64,000 nucleotides of DNA from Agaribacterium sp. ZY112 (GCF_041346925.1 NZ_CP166840.1:2785001-2849000); one strand, 5' to 3'. Shown: positions 17,136-25,263, numbered from the stretch's first letter. Notes: a model not told the origin generated them from the letters alone. Program-made: numbers and translations.

Positions 17136-19265
17136 CTATAGGCCTAGTAGGACGGCAAGCGATACCATCCTAAATGTGTCGCCTAAAATTTTCCTAGCCT
17201 TGCTTCCTTTACTTTCCCTGTGGTTCGGTACGTAGATGGTGTCGCCTTCACGTATAACGGGAAGAGAGTTAAAGTCACCGGTTTTACCAAATTTTAGGAG
17301 GTCAAACTTGCGGGCTTGGTCTTCGCAACAGGATACATTGACAACCAATATACGTTTGACATGAGCGTTTGAGGTAGGGCCTCCAGACTCGGCAAGCAGA
17401 TCCAAAATAGTCATGTTATCTGAGAAGGTGTAGCGCCCCGGTTTATTGACTTCACCTAGTACACGAACTGTTTTTTCTTTTGGTTTTTCTGTCCATTCTC
17501 TTGTTTTCTCTGGGATATAAATTGAGTCTCCGGTTTTAATATCAGGCAGTAATGATTCATCACCGGTTTCAAAGTATTGGGCTAAATTGAGCTTGGAAAC
17601 CTTAGAATAACTTTGATTCCTGTGGGTGATGCGTACGTTATGTATGTCCGCGTCTTGAGTAGGGCCGTCAGCGGCAGCCAATAAGTCTAGGAAGTTCATA
17701 TCATTGGTGAACATATAGCGGCCAGGTGCGCCGACTTGACCAAAAATATAGATCGACTTATCGGATGATTGGCGAACCCACTGAGCCTTATTATCAGAGG
17801 GGTCTTGAGGTAGGTCGTGTACACGTATTGTTGAACCTGCAGAAATAACGGGTAGGGCGCTATCAGCTTTTCCCTGTTTAATAAATTCATCCAAGTTAAA
17901 GACAATCGCTTTGAATTGGCCTTTTTTATCAACACTAATAACTTCAATATTACTTGTATCTGCGCGTGAAACCGGACCACCTACATGAGCGAGAGCATCA
18001 AGTAAGTTCATTTCATCTGACCACTCTATGCGTCCTGGGCGTACGACCTCACCAATGATTCGAATGGCTCTATCAGGTGCTATTTTCAGCCACGACTTCT
18101 CATTCATATCTGTTTTTTCAGGAATGAAGATGGCATCACCTGGTTGGATTGCAGGCATAGAGGAATTACTTAAACCCTCTGTAAATGCTGCTAAGTCAAA
18201 TCGCTGCACGCTGCCATCAATTTTTAACACTCTTATTTGTCGAGTTTCCGCATAGCGAGTAGGGCCGCCAGCATTGGCCAAGATATCTAAAAACGTCACG
18301 CCTTTTGCACTTTCGTAGGCTCCTGGTTCGAAGACTTCGCCCATGACATAGACAGTACTGGCATTTGATTTAACCGCCTCTTCTTGCTTTGGGATAAAAA
18401 TAGTAGAGCCGACATTGATAACAGGAAGTAGTTCACTATTGCCTGTATCAAGGTAATTTTTTAGATCAAAAAGTGTGGGCTCACCATCAGATATAACGCG
18501 AATTCGTTCAACGCCTGCATAGCGTGTGACTCCTCCTGCGCGCATAAGAAGGTCGACGATCGTCATCGAGTCTCTATAGGTAAAACTACCTGGGCTATTG
18601 ACCTCACCAAAGACTTTGATTGCATTCTTGGCATTAGATGCATCGCCGGAATCGGCTATTTTTGCAGGGTCAAATTCAACTTCGACATTACCAATTTTGG
18701 GCGAAGCAGGAACAAACAATATATCGAGAGAACGCAGCTTGGGTAGTTCTGATGTGTCTCCAGAATCTAAATACGCTTTATAGTTAAAGGTTGTTGCTGT
18801 AGTTGCTCTACGTAGTTGCATTTTGTCTAGTTGGGCTCCAGAGCGCATGCCACCAGCAAGCGTTAATATTGACTGTATACTCGAATCAGCAGGGGCATGA
18901 ATTTCACCTGGAGAGACTACATAACCTAGAACAGTGATTAAAATTTTTCGTTCTATGACATAAACATTGAGCGCCGATAGATCTTGGAAAACAGGTGATA
19001 GAGCATTATAGGCGGCATCGGTTAAACTACGTTCTGCTAAACCACTTACTTTTAAAGCCCCCACTTCTGGTAGGTAAATATACCCTCGACGGTCAACAGT
19101 AAAAGACCTGTTTAGACTTTCTTCGCCTGGTAAGGATATTTTTATAACATCGCCTACCTGCACTGTATAAGCTGTTTGTTGATTGCTGCTTTGGCTCTGG
19201 CTATAGGCAAACGAGTGGTTGGCAAAGAAAACAATAAGGGTGAATATAATAAGTGGTTTAAACAC
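17136..19265 (-). CDS. sypC: polysaccharide export protein with six SLBB repeats (SypC-like)
   Basis: This 709-residue exported protein has a signal peptide (about 1-20), a Poly_export (Wza-type) domain (YTVQVGDVIKIS, about 32-115) and then six SLBB repeats, each with a G-x-V-x-x-PG turn and LLxxAGGP. The last repeat ends near residue 690, followed by a short hydrophobic tail (MVSLAVLLGL). Wza has about 380 residues and fewer SLBB domains, so this protein is nearly twice as long. It should form the outer-membrane or periplasmic channel for the polysaccharide. It is 3 bases after the sypB-like gene. No lipobox is seen, unlike Wza. Confidence 0.88.
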   Translation of the reverse strand: MFKPLIIFTLIVFFANHSFAYSQSQSSNQQTAYTVQVGDVIKISLPGEESLNRSFTVDRRGYIYLPEVGALKVSGLAERSLTDAAYNALSPVFQDLSALNVYVIERKILITVLGYVVSPGEIHAPADSSIQSILTLAGGMRSGAQLDKMQLRRATTATTFNYKAYLDSGDTSELPKLRSLDILFVPASPKIGNVEVEFDPAKIADSGDASNAKNAIKVFGEVNSPGSFTYRDSMTIVDLLMRAGGVTRYAGVERIRVISDGEPTLFDLKNYLDTGNSELLPVINVGSTIFIPKQEEAVKSNASTVYVMGEVFEPGAYESAKGVTFLDILANAGGPTRYAETRQIRVLKIDGSVQRFDLAAFTEGLSNSSMPAIQPGDAIFIPEKTDMNEKSWLKIAPDRAIRIIGEVVRPGRIEWSDEMNLLDALAHVGGPVSRADTSNIEVISVDKKGQFKAIVFNLDEFIKQGKADSALPVISAGSTIRVHDLPQDPSDNKAQWVRQSSDKSIYIFGQVGAPGRYMFTNDMNFLDLLAAADGPTQDADIHNVRITHRNQSYSKVSKLNLAQYFETGDESLLPDIKTGDSIYIPEKTREWTEKPKEKTVRVLGEVNKPGRYTFSDNMTILDLLAESGGPTSNAHVKRILVVNVSCCEDQARKFDLLKFGKTGDFNSLPVIREGDTIYVPNHRESKGSKARKILGDTFRMVSLAVLLGL

Positions 19266-19268
19266 GGT

Positions 19269-20039
19269 CTAGCCCTCAATAAGATAGATTCGAACGTTTC
19301 TATTTATGAGTTGAGTCGCTTCAGATTGCCCTTTATAGCTGGGTGATTGCTCACCTGAAGCAAGTATGTCTATTGCCTTAGGGTTAATACCTGCAGTAAC
19401 AAGTAAATCTTGGACACTGCGAGCTCGCTCATAAGACAGCGATAAGTTATGTTGTTCATGGCCGCTCTCATCAGTATGTCCAACAATCAGAATTCGGTAC
19501 TGGCTCAGCTTTAGAAGCTGTTTAGCTGCATGATTTAAATTGTCTTTGTACTTTTTATTAACTTCGCTTGAGTTAATAGCAAATTGGTTGTCGCTATTTA
19601 ATATGTTTAATAAGCTAGCTATATTACCTTCTTTATTGTCTATCGGTGGTTTACAACTAAAGTCATTAATGACTTCTTTTAACTTTATCTCCAGTGTTGT
19701 TAATGCTAATCGCTGTTTGATAATTGAACTCTCTGCACTACCATACAGTTGTCCAGAAAGCTCACGGATTATCCGCTTCTCTAGCTTTTGTGCATCGTCT
19801 ACAGCGGCGGGAAAGCAGTATGTTGCACCTTGTAATTCTAATAAGGCCAACTGATTTTTTAGTAAGCTATAGTCAAATCTAAGGCCATGCTTTGACGTTA
19901 TTTGTTGTTGATGCTCAACGCTAATTAGTTGGTCTGTATGATATTCAGCAAAACCGCCTTCACCTTCTTCAGGCCAAGAAGTACACGCCAGTAATAAGCT
20001 GCTTGAGCTTAGAGTCAAAAGAATGTGTAAGGGATTCAT
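19269..20039 (-). CDS. sypB: OmpA-family lipoprotein (SypB-like)
   Basis: This 256-residue protein has a lipoprotein signal (SSLLLAC, Cys19). A helical middle part (about 60-165) precedes a C-terminal OmpA domain (about 155-256) with the peptidoglycan-binding pattern GHTDESG and LSYERARSVQDLL, ending NRNVRIYLIEG. It likely anchors the export complex to the cell wall. Its ATG overlaps the sypA-like stop by four bases (ATGA), so the two are coupled. OmpA-like SypB holds the same place in the V. fischeri operon. Confidence 0.88.
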   Translation of the reverse strand: MNPLHILLTLSSSSLLLACTSWPEEGEGGFAEYHTDQLISVEHQQQITSKHGLRFDYSLLKNQLALLELQGATYCFPAAVDDAQKLEKRIIRELSGQLYGSAESSIIKQRLALTTLEIKLKEVINDFSCKPPIDNKEGNIASLLNILNSDNQFAINSSEVNKKYKDNLNHAAKQLLKLSQYRILIVGHTDESGHEQHNLSLSYERARSVQDLLVTAGINPKAIDILASGEQSPSYKGQSEATQLINRNVRIYLIEG

Positions 20040-20395
20040 GACTGAGCTTCCATTTGGCTATTTCCAAGGTTTTGAGCCCACTCAACATGGATAGCTTTAT
20101 CAACTCGTAATAAGGTAATAAGCTCTTTAGGTTGGCCGTGAACATTCTTTAGTTTTACTCCTCCATTATTTTCTAGCATCCTTTTATAAAGAAAAACGAT
20201 GGCGCCAATGCCCGACGAGTCGATAAAACTAACTTGGGACAAATCCAATTCGAGCTCTTTACCTACGTGATCACTGACGAGTTGCTCAAGCTCTTTTCGG
20301 ATTTCTTTACAGCCTCCAGCATCAAATTCACCTGATAGCTTAATATGTACGTAGCGTTGAGCACTTGTTTCTGGTTTTAAAATGCAAATATTCAT
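20036..20395 (-). CDS. sypA: STAS-domain anti-sigma-antagonist-like protein (SypA-like)
   Basis: This 119-residue single STAS domain resembles RsbV/SpoIIAA. The motif SFIDSSGIGAI places the phospho-acceptor serine at 60 or 61, and KLSGEFD is the usual first strand. ATG 20395 is chosen over 20467 because GAGGTGGGA stands six bases upstream and the STAS fold starts there. It opens the operon behind a sigma54 promoter. By analogy with V. fischeri, its phosphorylation state is set by the SypE-like kinase/phosphatase, and the dephosphorylated form promotes biofilm. No sigma factor or RsbW-only partner lies nearby. Confidence 0.9.
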   Translation of the reverse strand: MNICILKPETSAQRYVHIKLSGEFDAGGCKEIRKELEQLVSDHVGKELELDLSQVSFIDSSGIGAIVFLYKRMLENNGGVKLKNVHGQPKELITLLRVDKAIHVEWAQNLGNSQMEAQS

Positions 20396-20496
20396 ATTCC
20401 CACCTCTGCTTAACTTTGTTCTGAGCCCATCTATTGCGCCTGAGACTATTTCTGTATCGGGCGGCAAGGGCTATTGATACCTACACTGGGTATCGT

Positions 20497-20512
20497 TGCT
20501 AGAACTGAGCCA
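20497..20512 (-). promoter_or_regulatory. sigma54 promoter of the syp-like operon
   Basis: On the minus strand TGGCTCAGTTCTAGCA has GG and GC at exact -24/-12 spacing. Transcription would start near 20486, about 90 bases before the sypA-like ATG. A short stem (GATACC with GGTATC) lies in the leader just after the start. Confidence 0.68.
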
Positions 20513-20586
20513 TTGTATGAAAAGTCAATTAAAACAGTGGCTTATGGGTTTTTATTTGGTTTTTTTCCAGCGTGCGTTTGAAATAT

Positions 20587-20647
20587 GATTCGCATTTTGC
20601 AAATCGCAAAGGCCCAGCGTTTCTGGGGCATGCAAAGTGCAAACGGT
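20587..20647 (-). promoter_or_regulatory. enhancer-like dyads upstream of the syp-like operon
   Basis: GATTCGCATTTTGCAAATC (20587-20605) is the clearest copy of the dyad shared by three promoters. A weaker second copy is CATGCAAAGTGCAAACGG at 20629-20646. They lie about 100-160 bases upstream of the predicted start near 20486. In the rest of the gap to 20948 I see nothing beyond a short GTCGCGG inverted repeat near 20910-20940. Confidence 0.6.
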
Positions 20648-20948
20648 TTCTTTAAATGCGTTTTATTGCCGATCTATAGCTGCATTGTCGTTGCAATATG
20701 ATCTCTGTTTTTTGAGTTATGAAAACGGGGCGCGTCATCAGGTGGGAGCTAAAATGATCGAACACGAAGTTAATGCTAAGCGCGCAAAGGCTTATTTATA
20801 AGAGTGTAAGTGAGGTGGATAGCGGGAAATAAACTTCGAGCTTAAGGCCTAGGGAGGGATAAAAGTAGGGCGCACGCAGGGACGTATCTTAAGTCATCTA
20901 GGCTAAGAGACAGCCGCGACACATACTGGCTATGTCGCGGTGCTGCTA

Positions 20949-21374
20949 CTAAATACTAGGATCATTAGGATGGGCTTGGCCTTTTCCTGTTTCTAAGTAT
21001 TGCTTTAAGCTAACGGTAAAAAAGAAACCCCATTTAGCATTGCAGTGTTTATAGAAATCATCTGCTTCTTGCCAGCCGTGATGCGCAAAATCGAGACAAG
21101 AGCCACGCTCGTGTTCGGTGATTGAAAAAATAAACTCTCCTTTGTCAGCCCAGGGGCCAGAGATGCACTGCCAGATAATTTCTTGACCAGGAATAGATGA
21201 AAGGACCTGCATTTGCACTTGGTGTTCATCATTGGGGCCAAAAAAGATGCTCACTTGCTCTGCATTAATGTTTGTTTTAGACCACCATTTAGATAGGCCT
21301 TTTTCGCTGCTGATGGCTTGGAAGAGTTCATCTGTTGACGCTTCAATCACAATTTTATGAAGTATACTGTGCAT
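20949..21374 (-). CDS. SRPBCC (AHSA1-like) domain protein
   Basis: This 141-residue START/SRPBCC fold begins HKIVIEASTDELFQAISSEKGLSKWW and has the typical late strand FSITEHERGSCLDFAHHGW. Such proteins bind small hydrophobic ligands in a helix-grip pocket; the ligand here is unknown. ATG 21374 has AGGAAAG eight bases upstream and is preferred over 21398. Its promoter region carries the same 11-base word (ATAGTACACCA on the minus strand) as the arsR promoter at 22276, which suggests control by that ArsR repressor although it is a separate transcript. Confidence 0.8.
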   Translation of the reverse strand: MHSILHKIVIEASTDELFQAISSEKGLSKWWSKTNINAEQVSIFFGPNDEHQVQMQVLSSIPGQEIIWQCISGPWADKGEFIFSITEHERGSCLDFAHHGWQEADDFYKHCNAKWGFFFTVSLKQYLETGKGQAHPNDPSI

Positions 21375-21390
21375 GTTGTCTTTCCTGTTT

Positions 21391-21408
21391 GTACACAAGT
21401 TGGTGTAC
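21391..21408 (-). promoter_or_regulatory. candidate ArsR operator (GTACAC-N6-GTGTAC)
   Basis: A perfect 6-bp inverted repeat with a 6-base spacer lies 17 bases upstream of ATG 21374. The flanking TGGTGTACTAT also occurs at 22275-22285 directly upstream of the arsR-type gene. Confidence 0.5.
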
Positions 21409-21476
21409 TATTGGTTTAAATAAAAAGACCTATAAAGCCTTTTTATTTGATTACTCTCTTAGCTGTTTTCTTCGTG

Positions 21477-21938
21477 CTAGGGCCTGTTAAGTAACTTTTC
21501 TAGGCCGTTAAAGCTACTTGTCCAACCAAAGCGGTGACCGTTTAGCGCTGCCTGATTTGGCAGTTTTTCATGTTTTAGTTTTAATAGGGTTTGTTGCTGC
21601 TGAGTGCTTAATGTTATTTCAACTACGGTAAGTGCGTTTTGGCCCTTGCTACCACTGCAAGATTGGTCTTCTAACATCCATGTGAAAATTAATTGTTCTG
21701 GCCTGTTAACCTCAAGGTACTCACCAAAGTGTTTAATTGTATTATTGTCTGGGGAGTTGAGGGTAATACTGTATTTTCCTTGAGGCCGACAATCTATTTC
21801 TGATTCAACAACATGAAAACCTTCAGGGCCAAACCACTTTGCTATTAATTTTGCTTGAGTCCAAGCGTCAAAGACTTTCTCTATACTGGCATTAAATAAG
21901 CGTTCTATTTCCAGTGTTTCAGTGATGGGCTCGGCCAC
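21477..21938 (-). CDS. SRPBCC (AHSA1-like) domain protein of the ArsR operon
   Basis: This 153-residue protein has the AHSA1 signature IERLFNASIEKVFDAWTQAKLIAKWFGPEGF and the later GEYLEVNRPEQLIFTW and FGWTSSFNGLEKLL. It lies five bases after the ArsR gene, the common arsR-SRPBCC pair in which the SRPBCC protein may bind the inducer or its product. The ligand is unknown. Confidence 0.88.
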   Translation of the reverse strand: MAEPITETLEIERLFNASIEKVFDAWTQAKLIAKWFGPEGFHVVESEIDCRPQGKYSITLNSPDNNTIKHFGEYLEVNRPEQLIFTWMLEDQSCSGSKGQNALTVVEITLSTQQQQTLLKLKHEKLPNQAALNGHRFGWTSSFNGLEKLLNRP

Positions 21939-21943
21939 GCTCT

Positions 21944-22273
21944 TTACTCTTGTTCGTTTAAAAAATCATCTAGGGCATCTAGTTTCTTATTCCAGAATAC
22001 CTTGTAGAAACGCATCCACTGTGAAGCATGATCTAGAGGCTCTGGGTTGAACTTGCAGTAGTGTGTTCTTCCATGAATGCTTCGTTGCAGTAACTTGGCA
22101 TTCTCAAGCACTTTGACATGTTTGGTTATAGCCGATTTTGTCATATCAAAAGGTTCAGCCAGTTCTGCTACTGGCATCTCTTTATCACCTAAGCGCTTTA
22201 ACATAGCCCTTCGAGTTGGGTCGGATAAAGCCGAGAAGATGATTGTCAGTTGTTCATCTTTATAGTTAACCAT
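21944..22273 (-). CDS. ArsR-family winged-helix repressor
   Basis: This 109-residue protein starts with the typical FSALSDPTRRAMLKRLGD and has the recognition helix in MTKSAITKHVKVLENAKLL and the wing in RSIHGRTHYCKFN. It lacks the ArsR metal Cys motif, as expected for the SRPBCC-linked subgroup. No ribosome site is visible, and a promoter at 22281-22310 would start the transcript at or next to the ATG, so the mRNA may be leaderless. The shared GGTGTACTAT word overlaps the -10, consistent with autorepression. Confidence 0.9.
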   Translation of the reverse strand: MVNYKDEQLTIIFSALSDPTRRAMLKRLGDKEMPVAELAEPFDMTKSAITKHVKVLENAKLLQRSIHGRTHYCKFNPEPLDHASQWMRFYKVFWNKKLDALDDFLNEQE

Positions 22274-22275
22274 GT

Positions 22276-22310
22276 GGTGTACTATGGGGGGGGGTAATTT
22301 ATAGTGTCAA
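22276..22310 (-). promoter_or_regulatory. arsR promoter with a nine-G tract inside the -35/-10 spacer
   Basis: On the minus strand TTGACA (22305-22310) and CATAGT (22281-22286) are 18 bases apart. Eight of the nine C (nine G on the plus strand, 22286-22294) fill the spacer. The putative operator GGTGTACTAT (22276-22285) overlaps the -10. Slippage in the tract would change promoter spacing. Confidence 0.5.
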
Positions 22311-22488
22311 GCTTGGGATTTAAATTGCAAGGGAGTTAGTTGACAGAATAGGGCCAAAGATTTAATAATTGTTTCAGGCTTATTGGGCGCCTACCTCGCA
22401 AAAACGCAAGTGCCAAATACAATTCAGCAAGCATATGCTTGCATATCATCTCAGGTCGATAGCGAGTAGACCGGTGTTTGGAGGCGAT

Positions 22489-22971
22489 ATGCACAATGAT
22501 AAAACATCTCAATCTAATACAAGGTCTGAAGCCTTTTCCGCATTTGAATCTAGCTTTGAAGCTGAATCTAATGTGATTGAACTTTTGTTAAAAGAAGCTA
22601 AAAAACTTCATAAATCCCTTAAATCCGAGTCTATATCGGTATTTTTACCGGTCTTAAGACGCTTAATTGCTACTAAAACTCTTAAAAATATTGGTCTTCC
22701 AGAGCTTTGTCGTAATAAAGCTATGGTTCAGCGTAAGCATATATTGCAGATGCTGGCATACGAAATGGCTTATGACTCGTGGGCTCAATGCCGTAAAGCA
22801 CTGAGTCGTGCTCAGTCTGATCAGCAAGTGCATTACTGTTTAGCCTTGCGTCGATCGGGTTACCCGAATCATTGGTTCAGCTCAATGCACGATGCTGAGC
22901 TCTACACCCGTGAACATGGCGGTAAGCCTGTCTTGGTGGGGTCTCAAGCGGTTGTTGTGCCGAAAAAATAG
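22489..22971 (+). CDS. conserved-looking hypothetical protein
   Basis: I do not recognise this 160-residue protein. It is probably cytosolic: no signal or membrane segment. It has a helical first half (about 15-65), a middle with ATKTLKNIGLPELCR, and a compact C-terminus (YCLALRRSGYPNHWFSSMHDAELYTREHGGKPVLVGSQAVVV) rich in His, Tyr and Trp. ATG 22489 has GGAGG five bases upstream and is preferred over 22369. It stands alone between the divergent arsR gene and a terminator-like hairpin. Confidence 0.65.
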   Translation: MHNDKTSQSNTRSEAFSAFESSFEAESNVIELLLKEAKKLHKSLKSESISVFLPVLRRLIATKTLKNIGLPELCRNKAMVQRKHILQMLAYEMAYDSWAQCRKALSRAQSDQQVHYCLALRRSGYPNHWFSSMHDAELYTREHGGKPVLVGSQAVVVPKK

Positions 22972-22976
22972 CTCTG

Positions 22977-23011
22977 TAGGCTTTATAACCGTCAGCGGTC
23001 TATAAAGCCTA
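22977..23011 (+). terminator. stem-loop after the 160-residue hypothetical gene
   Basis: TAGGCTTTATA (22977-22987) pairs with TATAAAGCCTA (23001-23011), with an inner ACCG/CGGT stem. It is followed by AGTCTTATTCTT, a weak T-rich tail. Confidence 0.6.
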
Positions 23012-23175
23012 AGTCTTATTCTTATCAGCTTGTTATGGGTTTACCTGAGTAAATATGAGCATTCTCTTTTTACGTATTCGTTGTGTATATTGACTTGTGT
23101 TATTTTAAGCCTTTCTGTTATCGCACAGATTAAGCGTGTTAAATACATAATAAAATTAGGGAAATAGGAAAAAAT

Positions 23176-24051
23176 ATGAATGTTCAGAAGCTACTAACAC
23201 CGGCAAGCGCACTTAAGCTCCTGCCTCTTGTTTTAATAGTGATTGCTGTAATGAGTTCTTATTACATCGTAGTCGAGGGGCATGTTGGTGTGATTAAACG
23301 CTTTGGTGAGGCTAAAGATCAAGAAAACCCTGGTTTGCATTTTAAAATTCCTTTTATTGAAACGGTAGAAATGATCGAAGTTAGAACTAGAAAAAATGCC
23401 GAAAAAATGGCCTCAAGCACTAAAGAACAAATGCCTGTGACCATAGAAGTGTCGGTTAACTGGACCGTAAATAAAGAAGCTGCTCTTGACCTGTTTAAAC
23501 GATACGGTGGTTTAAATCAGTTTGAACAAAGAATATTGGACCCGCGTTTTCGTTCAGCAACAAAAGATACGATTCCGCAATTTGAAGCGGAGCAGTTGAT
23601 ACAAGATCGCGCCTCTGCCATTCAGGGAATCGAACGCAGGCTTACAGAAGAAATGGAAGGCTTTCCAGTGGTGGTAGATAATATTCAGATTGAAAACATT
23701 CTATTACCCCAAAAGTACATCAACTCAATTGAAATTAAGCAAACTGAAAAGAACCTCGCTGCGGCCGAAGAGCACAAGCTTGAAAGGCAGCGGCTTGAAG
23801 CTCTAAGAGCTGTGAACACTGCCGATGCTAAAGCTAAAGGTATCTTGAAAGTTGCTGAGGCAGAGGCACAGTCAATTTTGTTAAAAGGTAAGGCGGAGGC
23901 TCAAGCGATTGAAGCCAAGGCTAAGGCACTTAAAAATAACCCATTAATTGTAAAGCTAACCGAAGCTCAAGCATGGGATGGAAAGTTGCCTACAACCATG
24001 ATGGGCGAGGGGGTAATGCCGATTATGGATGTTCGTTCAGTTAAAAAGTAG
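23176..24051 (+). CDS. prohibitin-like SPFH (band 7) membrane protein
   Basis: This 291-residue protein has one N-terminal membrane segment (about 15-33), then an SPFH domain (VVEGHVGVIKRFGEAKDQENPGLHF). A long helical coiled-coil region rich in Ala/Glu/Lys follows (about 190-265: EEHKLERQRLEALRAV and AKAKGILKVAEAEAQ). SPFH proteins form ring-shaped membrane scaffolds, often around proteases. No hflK/hflC partner or NfeD protein lies next to it, so it is closer to stand-alone prohibitin-type proteins. AGGAAA precedes the ATG. Confidence 0.87.
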   Translation: MNVQKLLTPASALKLLPLVLIVIAVMSSYYIVVEGHVGVIKRFGEAKDQENPGLHFKIPFIETVEMIEVRTRKNAEKMASSTKEQMPVTIEVSVNWTVNKEAALDLFKRYGGLNQFEQRILDPRFRSATKDTIPQFEAEQLIQDRASAIQGIERRLTEEMEGFPVVVDNIQIENILLPQKYINSIEIKQTEKNLAAAEEHKLERQRLEALRAVNTADAKAKGILKVAEAEAQSILLKGKAEAQAIEAKAKALKNNPLIVKLTEAQAWDGKLPTTMMGEGVMPIMDVRSVKK

Positions 24052-24061
24052 TGAGCGCGAA

Positions 24062-24092
24062 GGCATAGATACATAGGTTATGCATCTATGCC
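24062..24092. other. stem-loop between the SPFH gene and the PaiB-like gene
   Basis: GGCATAGAT (24062-24070) pairs with ATCTATGCC (24084-24092). No T-run follows, so it could be an attenuator or RNA-stability element rather than a terminator. Confidence 0.4.
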
Positions 24093-24132
24093 CGCACCTA
24101 ATGTACAAGTGTTAATGCTAACAGGAGGTTTT

Positions 24133-24717
24133 ATGTATATCCCCAGTGCTTTTGAAATAACAGACAGAATGCAGGCACTTGATTTTGTTAGTGCCAATGC
24201 TTTTGCTCAGTTGATATCGACAGTTGAAGGTCGACTGTTTTCGACACATGTCCCGTTTATATTGTCAGAGGATAAACGTTTCTTGCTTGGCCATTTAGCC
24301 TTACAAAACCCACAGTATAATGATATCGATGGGCAGGAAGTCCTTGTTAGCTTTGAAGGTGAACACGGTTATATTTCCCCTTCGTGGTATATCGATTCTG
24401 GGGTGCCAACATGGAATTACCAAGCTGCGCATATTTATGGGCAGTGTAAGACCTTCCGAAACCCTGAAAGGCTAGAGCACTTGTTGTGTACTTTAAGCAA
24501 TAAATACGAAGCGGATTTTGAGCAGCCTTGGCAAGTAGACGTTAACCCTAGGTTATTAAACGCGATTGTTGGTGTGGAAATAGAAATCAGTGACATTCAA
24601 TGCAAGTATAAGCTGAGCCAGAACCGCTCAAAAGAGGATCGGTTTGCAGTTATAAAGCAGTTAAAGAACCAAGGGGCTTTGGGCTTGGCAGAAGTTATGG
24701 AGAAAAATGAAACTTAG
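24133..24717 (+). CDS. PaiB-family FMN-binding protein
   Basis: This 194-residue protein has the PaiB/split-barrel pattern: MYIPSAFEITD at the start, FSTHVPFIL, GHLALQNPQ, SPSWYIDSGVPTWNYQAAHIYG and a C-terminal IVGVEIEISDIQCKYKLSQNRSKEDR. Members bind FMN, and PaiB of Bacillus was described as a negative regulator of sporulation and protease genes; the actual reaction is unclear. ATG 24133 has AGGAGG eight bases upstream and fits the family start, so the longer frame from 24088 is rejected. Confidence 0.9.
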   Translation: MYIPSAFEITDRMQALDFVSANAFAQLISTVEGRLFSTHVPFILSEDKRFLLGHLALQNPQYNDIDGQEVLVSFEGEHGYISPSWYIDSGVPTWNYQAAHIYGQCKTFRNPERLEHLLCTLSNKYEADFEQPWQVDVNPRLLNAIVGVEIEISDIQCKYKLSQNRSKEDRFAVIKQLKNQGALGLAEVMEKNET

Positions 24718-24851
24718 GCTATTGCTGAATAGAGTGCTCATTTCAATTATGTTTATCTAGTTAATAATTTGTGTAATACAAGCAGCTTGAGCGGAGACTA
24801 CTTCATACCCTAATGATGAGTACCTTAAGCTGTATAAATAAGAAGGAAGCT

Positions 24852-25178
24852 ATGAAATATTTACTGTGTACGTTTGCTTTAATCTCGGGGCATGTTTGGG
24901 CATCGGAAACACCACCTGAGTTGTGGTCATGGATAAAGGATCTAAACAAATCTAAAGAGGCGTGTGATATTCAGAGTTCTTATGTGCTGCAAGCGATTAA
25001 ACTGGAAAACCAACAAGAGAGTGCTTACGGTATCTACGGTAATGTTAAATCCAACCGTGTGGTAGTTAAATGCATAGAGATATCTAAGCAGCATAGCAAG
25101 TTGCTGGTTGCGGTCGCAGGGAATGATAAAGATTCAGTTGAACTTGTAAGAAACCACATTGTGAGCGCGATTAACTAA
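24852..25178 (+). CDS. small exported hypothetical protein
   Basis: This 108-residue protein has a signal peptide (MKYLLCTFALISGHVWASE, cleavage probably after WAS). The mature part is about 90 residues with two Cys (EACDIQSSYV and VVKCIEIS) that may form a disulfide. I recognise no family. AAGGAAG precedes ATG 24852; the frame from 24813 adds a stretch without a signal peptide. It may be cotranscribed with the methyltransferase 85 bases downstream. Confidence 0.6.
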   Translation: MKYLLCTFALISGHVWASETPPELWSWIKDLNKSKEACDIQSSYVLQAIKLENQQESAYGIYGNVKSNRVVVKCIEISKQHSKLLVAVAGNDKDSVELVRNHIVSAIN

Positions 25179-25263
25179 TACGGTTAATACGATAAGGAAG
25201 CCTTAAGTTGCTTATTGAAACCTTATTTGTACTTTGTATTCAATTAAGACGTTTGGAGAAAAG

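Noticed and set aside
20396..20467. Extended start of the STAS gene
   Set aside because: The STAS fold begins at the internal Met with a strong ribosome site, and the extension lies in the leader after the sigma54 promoter.
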